64,000 nt of DNA from Oxyruncus cristatus. Taxonomy: Eukaryota; Chordata; Aves; Passeriformes; Cotingidae. Positions 23,875-35,094 of the stretch are shown piece by piece (positions within the stretch are counted from its first letter, which is position 1; every line of letters starts with the position of its first letter). The position numbers and the translations under genes were made by a program. The stretch covers positions 249,760-313,759 of the forward strand of contig VXAY01004336.1 in the NCBI GenBank assembly GCA_013399855.1. Direction: 5' to 3'. The notes below the pieces were generated by a model that was given only the letters and a program-made list of their open reading frames with translations, did not search any database and was not told the origin of the DNA.

Positions 23875-26101
23875 CTGATGGGCAATAACGGGGCTCCTTC
23901 CACCTCCACATACAGCCACCCCGTTCTCTACTTTTCTATGCCTTTTCATCTCACTTCTAAGGGATGTTACTCTGTATCCTTGAGTGAAATAGACAAATTC
24001 TTGCACCTTTCTCACTCAGCCTGTACTTCACTGAAACTGTAAGACAAAATGGCTACTTGTCAGTTTCCAAATTCTAAACTCAAAATGAAGCCAAAGAAAT
24101 TTAATTTTTAATTTTTCACTAGAAGTGTCTTAACTATGTTTTAATGTTGATAACTGAAGACAACTGAATTAATCAATCATTTCAATATTAGGAGAGGGAT
24201 ATTCTGGTTTCATAAAAAAAAATCCCAAATTCTGATTCTTCACCTTTTATGATCACCTTTTTTTTTGATGAATATTTCATTTCCATTCTTTGTAGCATAT
24301 TTTTACCAAGCATTCTGGAATCATTAATTTATCAAATATAATACAGTTATTGCATGTCACATCTAAAAATCAGCACTTGAAGAACTTAATTTGCAAGCAC
24401 TTTCGCACTTTACAATTTAGACATATAAGTAGTACATTTGAAATCAACAATACTAGCCTTGTAAGCTGTATTTGAGATTAATCACAACACCAGGCCTGCT
24501 GATTTTATCTTAAACATGTATACTGTTCATGGTTTAAGAGTGTTTGAATTAGTCTACAAGCTCCTCAGGGCAGGATACATGTCATTGTCTACATCTGCAG
24601 AGTGTGAACAGACAGTTGGCTCCTGATAAATAATACAACACAATTATCTAACTATAGGATGCAGAAATTTGCAAGGAAATGAAATTTCATGTTGCCTGTA
24701 GATAAATGTGCAGAGAACACATTTCAAGAAATGAAAGGTGGAGGACAAGAGAAACAATTGTTTTACTTTGCAAAATCCCGAGGTTGGAGGTTCAAGGATG
24801 GGCATTGTTAAATTAATTCCATCTAGTTAGCATGGCATTAAAATGAGCTGTTCAGTTTTCTAGGGATTAATGGTAAAGAAATGGAAATCTTCCTATTTTA
24901 TTTTTTTTCTTTTCATTTTTAAATGAGATAAAAACTTTTCAGATTTGTACAATTCCCTTTTGCTAGAGATAAAAAGTCTGCTTTACTAGCTGTCTGTAAT
25001 CAAGATTATGTGACCTTTACTGGATTAATATCTCCCTATTTTTCCTAACTAATCTTCTCTAATAGCAAAGGAAGATATTTTGGGGTATAACAAAAAACAC
25101 TCTGGGGGTTTGGAACTGATCATAAGAAAGAGTAAAATCATTATTGCAGAATATATGGAGGTGTTAACATCTTAAACACAAATTCATAATCATGACAGGT
25201 GAAAAGATTTTTTTTTTTCCCAGTGATATGGTTTTAACTTTATTACTTCTTTGCTAGACAAACTGTGATACATTGCTGTAAAATTTACACAGAAACCTAC
25301 CAAAAAAACCCATACACCAAAGCCAGCTCATAGGTATATAAGCAATATCTCTCCAAATCAGCTGCCTGGCCCTCATATCCCAAGAAAGCATTCATCCTGA
25401 GAGAATAGAGCAAATTTCAGATGCTACTGACTTTCAGCATTTTCTCTGAGAAAAACAACCACATTCCTGTTGGAAATTAAAAGATGCCCTTCTGGTAAAA
25501 ATACAGAGCATCGTATTTATCTCCGTGCCTTTTTCTCACACAGCTTTGCTCACTTTTTGACTTTATAGAGCTCTCTGATTAAAACTTGTAATTTTTATAT
25601 TTTTGACCATATTCCCTAGAAATCTTCCACTCAGGGAGCTACTTTTCTGCTATAAACACCTATGTAGGATGTCACACGTCTGGAATTAAGTTAGATTTCT
25701 CTTTAATTTTATCTGGCTCATTATTCTACTTATAAAGGTTTGCTATTTTCCCTATCTCAGAACCCTCAGAGATATTAAGAGTTTGGTTTGGATGGATTTC
25801 ATCCATCTGGCTATCATCTACATTTCCCTTCAGACAGTAAAATCAACACAGTTTCCGCTGATAAGGTCAGAATTAGACAGCTCCAACACATCTGCTGCGG
25901 TACCAACTTTAAAAGAGGGATAGAGACCGAAGAGTGGCCAACAGAACAGGGACAGTAAGAAGATATGCAATCCCAACCATCGTGTAAGAAGCAGAAATGG
26001 TTGCCACAATTAGTGTCATAACCAAAAGTTACCAGAACCACGACAGCTACTAGCACAGATATTTGACACGACTAGTCAGTGTGAAATCAGTGCAAGATGG
26101 T
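23875..26101. other. Unique AT-rich noncoding DNA
   Basis: No gene found. The part 24650-25030 is AT-rich, free of obvious repeats and contains AATTAATTCC and GGGATTAATGG motifs. It could be conserved noncoding sequence, but that is only an impression. Confidence 0.5.
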
Positions 26102-26166
26102 AGGCTAACTTGTACTGAGTGATCCTTCCAACTCAACATCTTCTGTGATACTATGATGTTGTGATT
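26102..26166 (+). mobile_element. CR1 LINE 3' tail, ~65 bp
   Basis: GAGTGATCCTTCCAACTCAA followed by octamer-like TCTTCTGTG, ATACTATG and ATGTTGTG is a CR1 3' end in sense orientation. Only the last few dozen bases survive. Its 3' end faces that of the next CR1, about 115 bp away on the opposite strand. Confidence 0.7.
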
Positions 26167-26282
26167 GAAGGCAGCTTTGACCAGTGCAGATATTTACCCT
26201 CAAAGCACTGGAGAACCTGCCTTTTCTTAGAGACAAGGAGAAAATTGATTTCTCCAAGGAAGTGTGTGAGTCACCTCAACAT

Positions 26283-26415
26283 TTCATAGAATTATTCATA
26301 GATTCATGGCATGTGAGGTCAGAAGGGACTATTAGATAATCTGGTCTGACCTCTTGTAAATCATAGGTCATTAAGTTTCATTCAGCTTCCCCCATATCAA
26401 GACCAACACTTATAT
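26283..26415 (-). mobile_element. Old CR1 LINE 3' end (turtle/crocodile-like type)
   Basis: Reads TCATAGATTCATGGCATGTG, then GGTCAGAAGGGACTATTAGA, then TCTGGTCTGACCTC on the + strand. This is the reverse complement of the older CR1 3' end common in turtles and crocodilians (with AGAAGGGACC and TCTGACCTCCTG blocks) rather than the TTGGAAGGGACC type. It is the more diverged of the 3' fragments here, consistent with an insertion that predates birds. Confidence 0.7.
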
Positions 26416-27240
26416 ATTTTCCTAAAATACCTTTCTTGCTCAAGTATTGGGAATTTATTTAAAGATATGCAGAGACAGAAAAGTCCCCATTCCTCTTAAG
26501 GTTTGGTTTTAACAATTCATGACATTGTTTCAGAAGCATCTGTACTTTGTTTTTAATTGGAATTTTGCTTACCTTATGCTTTGAGCTCTTTTGTTCCTGT
26601 TATCCCTTTCTCTGTTATATTAAATTACTTCTTAATATCTGCTATTTTCTCCCCAGTACTAGGGTCTGTGATCGAGAACTTAGAACTCTCTGTGTTAAAG
26701 TGAATAAACCAGACTTTAAATGTCTCGCTATGAGGTGTCTTCTCAGGACCTACAATATTTTTGTAATTTTCCTCTCCAATGTCTGTAATTTTACTGTGTG
26801 GAATTAAGGAATTGTATACCAGGCTGTCACCTGACTACTTTTATTACTTTTCCCATTATTTATCCCAAATAATGAACAGCCCTTCTTCCATCATAACACC
26901 TACAAACTCGTACACAACCACATATGCACTATACTTTAACAGCTTAACAGTAGATATATATGCCCTCTGGTTCTCCCTCTAATCATCTTTTTTTGCCTAT
27001 GAATTTCTAATTTTGCACTTAGCTGTATTAAAACCACAATATTTGGGTAAAGGTCTCTCTCATCTGATAGGTCTGTGAGCCTAAGCTTAATGTAAACAAC
27101 GGGTTGTAAAAGCAAAAGCAGTACCAAGCCAAAAATGGGGGTTACTAAATACAGCTAGAGAAGATCACATGTTAACTCCTGCATGTAATAAATATTATCA
27201 GTATAGAGAAAAATAAAATGTATGGAATTTATGAATTGGA
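26416..27240. other. Unique noncoding DNA within the retroelement cluster
   Basis: AT-rich unique sequence. The + strand frames at 26547-26982 are hydrophobic by composition and show no recognisable protein. Confidence 0.5.
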
Positions 27241-27334
27241 ATAATAGAATGGTTTGGATTGGAAGGGACCTTACAGATCATCCCCTGCCATGATCAGGGA
27301 TGCCTTCCACTGGACCAGGTTGCTCAAAGTCCCA
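27241..27334 (-). mobile_element. CR1 LINE 3' fragment abutting an LTR
   Basis: ATAGAATGGTTTGGATTGGA and AGGGACCTTACAGATCATC, then CAGGGATGCCTTCCACTGG and GGTTGCTCAAAGTCCCA are the reverse complement of a CR1 3' end. The match ends at 27334, exactly where the LTR-like element begins. Either the LTR interrupts the CR1 or the CR1 is 5'-truncated next to the LTR. I do not find the rest of the CR1 beyond 27848. Confidence 0.88.
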
Positions 27335-27848
27335 TGTTGGAGCAGTTCATTCCTGAAGGACTGCATCCATGGAAGGGACTGATGCTGCAGAAGTTCCTGA
27401 AGAACTGTAGCCCTTTGGAAGACCGGGAGAGGTTCATGAAGGACTGTCTGCTGTGGTAGGGACTTCATGCTGGGTCAGGGACAGAGTGATGAGAAAGGAG
27501 CAACAGAGGCAATGTGTGATGGGCTGTTCACAGCTCCATGCCCCATCCTCCTGTGCCATTGTGGGGAGGACGTAGAGAAATCTTGAGTCAAGTTGAGCTC
27601 TAGAAAAAGGGAGGGGTTGGGGAGAAGGTGTTTTAAAATTTAGTTTTATTTTTCATTATTGTACACTTATTTGATTAGTAATAAATTAAATTATTTTATC
27701 CAAGTTGAGTCCCATGACGGTAACTGGTGAGTAATCTCTCCCTGTCCTTATCTCAACCTTTATCTTCTGTCCCTTGTCCAGCTGAAGAAGAGAGTGATAG
27801 AGAAACTTTGATGGGCACCTGGCATCCAGCCACAGTCAACCTACCACA
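27335..27848 (+). mobile_element. Solo-LTR-like element, probable avian ERVL class
   Basis: About 514 bp beginning TG (TGTTGGAGCAG) and ending CA (CAACCTACCACA). It opens with three imperfect modules whose GTTC…GAA(G/A)(A/G)ACTG cores start at 27345, 27393 and 27432. A pyrimidine-poor middle follows, then a polyadenylation-like TAATAAATTAAATTATT near 27679-27696 and an end carrying GTGATAGAG and GGGCACCTGGCATCCAGCC. The whole matches my memory of a repeat very common in bird genomes that I take to be an ERVL-class LTR; the family name needs a library search. No retroviral gene lies next to it, so it is a solo LTR or a non-autonomous element. Target-site duplications are not evident. Short frames at 27259-27468 are shadows of the module repeats. 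Confidence 0.6.
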
Positions 27849-28088
27849 ACAACCCCAAACCAGAACAAACAGAAAAGCAGCATCTAAATGCACTTGCAAA
27901 TATATGCAGATTACTGGGGCCTTGGCTGAAGTTGATCCAGTCCATGAGGTGTTGGTTTCCTCTTTCTGAAAGCTCTAGCCTCAAAAGCCAGCAGCCATGT
28001 GTCATACCAGGATATGTTGCGAGCATGTGCCTAGAATGACCAGTGAACCCGAGAGCTTGAAAACGTGGTCAGATTCTCATTTTTGGAC
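27849..28088. other. Unique sequence between LTR and CR1
   Basis: Starts with an A/C-rich stretch (AACAACCCCAAACCAG) and contains nothing I can assign. Confidence 0.45.
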
Positions 28089-28215
28089 ATAGAATCATAG
28101 AAACACTGAATCATAGAATTGAAGAGTAGCTTGGTTTGGAAGGGACCTTAAGCATCACCTAGTTCCAGTCTCCCTGCTGAACATTTATAATGCTGTCCAA
28201 AGACCCAGAACTGGT
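28089..28215 (-). mobile_element. CR1 LINE, 3' end fragment
   Basis: ATAGAATCATAGAAACACTG and further CATAGAAT octamers, then TTGGTTTGGAAGGGACCTTA and CATCACCTAGTTCCAGTCTC. It is the reverse complement of a CR1 3' end of the TTGGAAGGGACCTTA type; the match fades near 28215. Confidence 0.88.
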
Positions 28216-29657
28216 ATACTAGCCATGCCTTCCCATGTCTATGATTGCTCCTTCCTTAAGTACTCTTTTAAGTGGCCTTTTACAGTTATTCATCGTGATT
28301 AAGTTCATATGATATAGAAAGACTGGTTTCTTAGCCAACTTTATTTCTGTCTCTGCTGTTTGTCTGAGAAATCTCCAGCTCAGATCAAATTTTTAACATC
28401 TTTGAATCATCATTCTCCCTGATATAGACAAGGCAGCTAATTTTACACACTGAGTCATTTCAAGATTATTGTGCTGCACTTCGATAATTCTAGGAACTGG
28501 TAGAAGTAATAGAAAAGAAGGTCAGTCCTGAGACACCTAGGCAGTCAGCATGGTTAAAAAAGGAGACTGTCAGGAACACAAAGAATAGCTTTTCAATTTA
28601 GCAAAATTTTAGATGCAGTATTTTCCTATTCAAATACCCCACATGAGGGACAGCATTCTTCACCTTCCACTCAACACATCACTAATGTGTCACTTTCTGG
28701 ATTTTCTTATTTTTTTACTCATTTCTTGGTGTTTATCTTGTACTTTCTTCCCTGTGAGAGTCTCTCTTATCATCTGCTCTGTCTTTTCCTCTAAAGGCAT
28801 CCTGTTCATTCAGTAACCCCTATGTTCCTGTTCCAGTTAAACATCTTACTCTCTTACCTCTAAAATACTGCACGTGCTTTTTTGTTTGTTTGTATGATCA
28901 TACTTAAAAAGGCCTAAGGATAAAGAATGATAAACTGTATCTATTTTAGGGAAATTATATCTCTTTTCAAGACTATAAACTGATTCTACGACATATCTGA
29001 TTTTCACCCCCTTTTCACTTTTAAAAAAATCCTTATTTTTAGTTTTACATATTTAGCATTATTAGCATATTTAGCATTATTTCATTCCCTTTTTATATCA
29101 ATTTGTAAATTGAGAAATGTGAGTGGTTTACATGTATTAGAAGATTTTAAAATCTCTTTTCAACCTCTTCTTGAGTGAAATTATCCTACGTTTCTTTGTG
29201 TCCTGAGCAGTCAAATCAAATCATCTGGCTGAACTCTCAAAATCTGAAACCAAGGAAGATACGAACACTGCCTTAAAAGTGTACCTTGAAGCATGGGTCC
29301 ACAGCTGGTTTTGAGGTGCTAAAAAGACAGTTATATTCCAAAGACAGTGGTAGTTTAGGAAAGCAACATGTCTGCAAAACTAATGTCAACCAGGAGGACT
29401 GTCAAAAGGTAAGAAAGACAAAGAAGAGTGAACACAACATCCTCACCTTTCACTGTGCAAGATTTCCTCTGATCTGGATTGCCTTCCCTTCCAGCCCATT
29501 CATAGCTTGGCCTTTGGAGTCAGCACTGATTGTGGCACTGACCTCAGCTGGAATGAGCTGAGCAAAGAGCACCTTTCCTAACTCTGACATTTGTGCTCCT
29601 GCTCTCACTTTGCACTGCCTTGTGGAAAGTGCAGCGGCTGTGCCGCGCTCTCCTCAG
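28216..29657. other. Unique noncoding DNA
   Basis: AT-rich up to about 29400, then rising in GC. It contains an 18-bp-period tandem at 29048-29081 (CATATTTAGCATTATT twice). No gene is recognised. Confidence 0.55.
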
Positions 29658-29823
29658 TGGTGGGTTTTACAAAGAGCTCAGCCTTTGGAGGTGATGACAG
29701 GCACTTCTCAGAGATCAGCCAGGTGGTTTGCCAGGTATGGCAGGGTGTTAGTTGTTAGTGTGGATTTTCAGGTGTATCAGTTCCATAGTAATGACATTGT
29801 TCTATGTGTGTTTGGAGCTCAAG
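29658..29823 (+). other. Exon-like open block, 166 bp, unrecognised
   Basis: Bounded on the left by GCGCTCTCCTCAG (acceptor-like, 29645-29657) and on the right by CTCAAG|GTAAGG, close to the consensus donor. One frame is open throughout (55 codons plus one base), starting WWVLQRAQPLEVMTG and ending VYQFHSNDIVLCVFGAQ. A second acceptor-like TTTTCAG at 29764-29770 would give a shorter version in the same frame. Local GC is above the flanks and some CpG is kept. I do not recognise the peptide and see no domain. Alternatives are a lncRNA exon or chance. Confidence 0.2.
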
Positions 29824-31811
29824 GTAAGGCCTTGAGAAGAAAGTGAAATCAGCTGCCTCATGCACACATCAAGGGGATCTAAATATCCAACAAGATACAG
29901 GCACAAAGTAGGCTTTAAATAATGCAAAAGCCACTGGAATTCAGCGCTGTGTTGAGTGAAATGGAAGAAAAGGTGTTAAATCTTGTCTTGGTGCCTTTAT
30001 TCCCGGTTTGTCTGCTGCTAAAGTTTAACCAGTGAGATGACTTTCTTTGAGCCCTTTGTATATTGTAATAAACTGTTTCTGCCTTTATTTGACTGCTAGA
30101 GCTCAGATAGGAAAGAGACTGCCCAATAAATGCATTATACTTTGAATGTGCTGTCAACCTTCACTCCATTCTGCAGAGAAATGTCAGGAATTTTTCTTTG
30201 TTTGTTTCATTATAGCTGTTGCATGTGGGATCAAACAGGTTTTGTATTTTCCCCAGCAATCACTCTAGGACTATTGGATTGTTTTGCCTTCCTGTTAGAA
30301 ACAGCAGACATAATGTCTGTCTTTGTGTTACTATTTTGGTATATACATTTTTTTTCTGTATCTTTAAATGTACCACCCATCTAACCCAATCACCTTTTAA
30401 TTCAGGAAATTATACTCCAGCTTAAAGAAGAGAAAAATTATCCTCACACAATCAGAAAAGCATGCCTTTTTATTAAGAAAAAAAACCCCAAACAATGGTC
30501 TATATCAAATGTAATCACCTGTACTACTAAAAATCAAAATAACTACTTTGGAATTCTAAAGGAGCTTATAATTCTGTATAAAAATGATTTAAAGTAATTT
30601 TAATAAAAAAATTGCCAGGGTGGGTAGGTATAACTCTGCTTGTCAGCACATCTGTATTTTTTTCTCTCATCTAATAAACTAGCTAGGACATTGCAGCAAA
30701 GGAACATTATAATATTAACAATGTTGCTGGAAAGCTCTGTGCTTTAGAATGAATTAACTTTCACTGCACTGCAGAACATACAAAGTGAAATTGGCTCAGC
30801 TCAGAAGAGCAAGTTTAACCCCTTAGGAGCTGCTGAGCTCTCCTTATGTCTTGCTGATGGTTTTTGAGCAGCCTTGGCATGGAAACCATGGAGGTAGCTG
30901 ATACATTCAGCAAATTTGGAAAATAACTGCCTAGAAAAAGTCTGAGAAAACATTTTTATTTTATTCAACAAACGAAAAGGTTGCAACTTTGTACTTCAGG
31001 GAATTTGCCAAGAACCAGTAGTCAGGTTTGAGAAATGCCAGGGAGTTAATATTGTGGGAGTAGAACTGAAACATGTGTCTTATTATCTGAATATTCATTC
31101 ACGGCTCCAGAATGAATAATCCTCTTCTGTGTTTGCACCCAGGCTTTGATTTTCCTCCTCTTAAAAATTTATTAGCTAAATGACTGAAGAATGATTAAGT
31201 GAAAATCTGAGAGCTGATCAGCACTGTGCCCCTTCTGCACTGATCCATGCAGGAATGCTCATTGGAAAGCTTTCATCATCCCACTGACTTACATGGGATC
31301 TCCTCAAGCAGTTTTTTTCACAGTGAGAATACTGTGCAGGGCGGCTGGTTTTGTGATACGGCCACGAAAACTTCTACTTTGGACCACTTAGTGCCTTTTG
31401 CAAAGGTCATAAAGCAGATGATAATCTTTTATTACCACCATACCAGACTTATAGTCAGTTCGAGATCTAAAAGAGAAACATTCTGCATACCAGATTTTTT
31501 TTCCTCTTGATTTAAATAAAATTAAAAAAACCCAACCCCCCGAGAAGATTATCCTTACATTGAAACAAATAAAATTTACTGGAAGTATTATTTTCTGCCT
31601 GTATCATGGCAGGAATTTATTGTGAGCTTGGGGGTTGGGCAGGCTGAGGGGTTATCATGTTACATTATAACTATTTTATGCATTTTCTAGTTAAAAATTG
31701 TCAAATCTTCACACTGAAATATATCAAGCAGATTAATTTTTCCTCTTTTTACTTTACACTACTAATTTTATCCACTTTTAAACAATTCCTATTAATTTCA
31801 AACACCACAAG
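29824..31811. other. Unique AT-rich noncoding DNA
   Basis: No gene or repeat family is recognised between the open block and the weak donor site near 31866. Confidence 0.55.
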
Positions 31812-31865
31812 AAATCTGGAGAGGCTGATATGTCTAATACTGCTGAGTTGCTGCTCATCCTTAAG
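31812..31865 (+). other. Weak exon-like block, 54 bp
   Basis: Preceded by a long T/C-rich tract (about 31737-31800) ending CACCACAAG and followed by CTTAAG|GTAAGC, a very good donor. One frame is open for 18 codons in phase 0 (KSGEADMSNTAELLLILK). It is too short for the open frame to carry weight. Confidence 0.13.
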
Positions 31866-34800
31866 GTAAGCTTTAATGTTTTTGTCATTTTCTAATCTGT
31901 GGCTATTGTATTTTCAAATATAGCAAGGTAAGTATCTTCTAATGTGATGCTTTTTACTTGGTCTATTCACTAAAGAAAATTAAAACAGCCAGTTGTACAT
32001 ATGAGGAGGGAAAACAGAAACTCACTTTGTGAGTTGCAAAGAAACTCTAGTTCATTAAGTACTGAGGAGTGAAAATAGGAGCTCAGTCTTGATCATTTTG
32101 TACTAAAACTTCCAGTTGGACATTTCCTACTCTGTTTTTCTTTAGCCAGCTCACAGCCTTATTATACTTACCAAAATTCAAACTTTTAACGCTCCATTGA
32201 TCTCCAGAATTTCTCACAGATCCAAACAAAACAACCTCTCTCCTCTGCTTTCCTACCATGGGACCAATTAGGGGACTACTAACCCTGATATGCCTTTCAA
32301 TAAAGCTCTCGATCCCTCTTGGCTGTTTCCATTTCTCAACTTTTCATGCTGAACACCTACCTTGCTGAAGTGATTCCTCGGAGAATTTACCTGATAATTT
32401 GATTACTAGTTTTGAGATCTATTCTTCGTTACTTACACAGATCTAATTGCAATTCAGCTTTATTCCTTGTCATACACAAATGGCACACTACAAAGCTAGG
32501 AAAGCTGTTTGCTGGATCAGCTCCACTTCCTGCTAAATGGGTTCTGCTTTTAACAGCTTGTGAGTAGTGTCTATCACATGTACCCATATATACCACATGT
32601 ACAAATATATGTTCAGGTACACATACATACATACACATGCAAGCAGCAGAATGTGTAAGGCTGTCTAATATACAAAAATAGAAACATGTAAGAATAATGT
32701 AATACTTCTAGAGTCCATATGTTACCCCAAAATCTCACTGGGTCCATAAAAATCTATTCTACTCAACTTTATTTCCAAAATAGAAACAATTGTTTCCTTC
32801 CTCATAGTTTTTATTCTCTCCTCTACTCACTTCATTTGCTTTTCCTACCTTTCATGTCATGTGAAAGAAATGGATTTTCTGTGAAAGTAGTACAAATTCT
32901 TCATGCCTATATCAATGTGCCCTCAAGAAAAGTTCCTTACTTATTTCACTGATGTAAAACAAAATATTGGCAATTAATCCTACACACAGAGTAGATCTCT
33001 TCCCAGAAGAGTTCAAGCACAAGTGAAGTTCTGAAGAAAATACTGAGAAACTGCATTTTCTCAAGGAAAGGCTGAGATGAAAGAATGATCTGTCTTCATA
33101 ACTTCTGAAAAGTCTTAAACAGAACAGTTGTTAATGTCATAACTGAAAACTGATGCAAGAAGTATATCAACGCTGTATCTTTATTGCACCATCACAACAG
33201 ACAGACCCTAATATAGTCGAATTTCAAAAAGAGTAGTTGAAAATACTTTGTACTGTGTCCAGTAACTATCTGTTATCACTATGGTTGCAAAAACAAATAT
33301 TCACTATTGGAATGAACTTCATAAGAATAAAAGAATTTAGAGGAATGAAAAAGCTTACTGCTTGCATTAGGATGGGACCTAAACAATTTAAGGAATGATG
33401 AAACAGACAGGATCAGCTCTGATCTTCCTGAGGGGTGGCTGTGTGATCTGGGTTCTGCTTGTATGAGGGTATGTACACAGTCTTCAATGTACCATCTTAT
33501 GATACAGCAGTACATTTTACAAGTTTAAGTCTGGTTTTGAGGCATAATCTCTGTAACTAAGAATTCAGCCCGTTACTACATTTTTTCTAATGACCCTGGA
33601 GACCATGTTGTCCTCTAGTCATGTACAAATAACATGATTATACACAATGGTATAATGGTTAATAATTGAATTGTTTTTTAATCTCATCACTTCAACTTTT
33701 TAGTATCTGCTTATCTGTTTTTCTTCTGAAACCCTCTCATTACCTTACAACGCAAAACTGTTACATCAGAAAAGAGAGCCTGCTCTTAGTAATGAATTGA
33801 TTACTACAGCGATTGTAGATTTTCACCTCTCTCTAGCATCTTCATCTTTCTTCTCATCTCCTTTTCTTATCCCATTCTGTGCTTCTCAGTTTATCCTTGT
33901 TTAATTTCACTCCTAGGAATCTCAAAGTCACCAGTGAACAAGTCTTGAGTCAGTCATAGAGTCAGTATTGCATTTGTCAAAGATTGCAACAGCTGCACTT
34001 AAAGTACCCTCAAAACCAAACCCTCATCAATGAAGACTTAATTAATTCACCAGAATATATTCAACTGAAGGACAGAGGAGAATCTGATTTTTAACAGATA
34101 CCTGTCAGTAACTTCGATCTCTGATCCTCAGTGAGTTTCTGTTTTTCATGTTCTGTCTCAGAAACATTTCTTATCCTGATATCCTAATGAATCTTATGCT
34201 TTTGGTGTTTACACATTGCTGATGATTGACTGGGCATGCAATTATTGGTCACTAGCAATTTTTTGCCTTCAAGACACTGTTGATCCTCTTTTAAGACTGA
34301 CTTTTGGGGGGAATAGAGGGTATTTCCCTTGTGGAAGTGGAAAAATACTAACAGAAGTGAATCTTTCTTTATTCTGGCTGATTTATTTCAGCCTCAGTCA
34401 AAGAGCTTTGGGGAAATTCATGTGAGTTGAGATGTGGAAGTTCCGGTATACATTATAGATTTCATATTCTTATCTTCTTTGGCATCATTCATGTCTGGGC
34501 AGGGTAGACCTTGTCAGACAACTATTTTTCTTAGTGTTCAGGTAGGCACCGTGGATCATTCTGTTCTTTAACAGTACCTAACAATTGTATAATATGCACA
34601 AATGATTCTTATATACTGCCATTGAATTTAAATTTTCCTATTTTTTTCAACTCCTGACACTAACCACTTTAGTTTTTTTTTATTTGTGTTTTTTTTCCCC
34701 CACCATCTATTTAAACAAAATGTTTCATTTTAACTTATTTAACAACTGGTAATTTTGAATTCCTCAAAAATAGTCAGGATACAAAACCGAATACAAATAC

Positions 34801-34974
34801 AGTTTCAGCCTCAAGAAAATATGTCATTTGAAAGAAAAGTATGGAAACTATTAGTATAATTTGTCACCTATCTAGAGCATATTTAAATTCAGAATTTAGG
34901 CTTCTAAAAAACAATCTACATGCTGATGTTAATTTTGCTTTATGACATCTTTATTTTCTTTACTATTTGCTAAG
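31866..34974. other. Unique AT-rich noncoding DNA
   Basis: Contains a small CATA repeat at about 32617-32635 and a T-rich stretch at 34673-34700. No gene found. Confidence 0.55.
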
Positions 34975-35094
34975 GTTCGGAGAGGAGAAAGACTGGGAAA
35001 AATGCCAAAGGGATATGACCACTTGAAAAGCAATAAACTTGGTAGTTTGACTCCTTGCCCTAAGGATGCATTGGCATCTGAGGGCTCCTTCCTT
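34975..35094 (+). other. Exon-like open block, 120 bp, unrecognised
   Basis: The left edge follows an unusually pyrimidine-rich tract (34943-34974, ending ATTTGCTAAG). The right edge is TCCTT|GTAGGT. One frame is open for exactly 40 codons (phase 0 to 0), starting with the basic stretch VRRGERLGKMPKGYDHLK and including a PCPKD segment. No family is recognised. The donor lacks the usual AG before GT, which weakens the case. Confidence 0.15.

Noticed and set aside
23674..24042. 122-codon + strand frame
   Set aside because: Its first half is reverse-complement CR1 and the rest shows no family similarity or splice-like borders.
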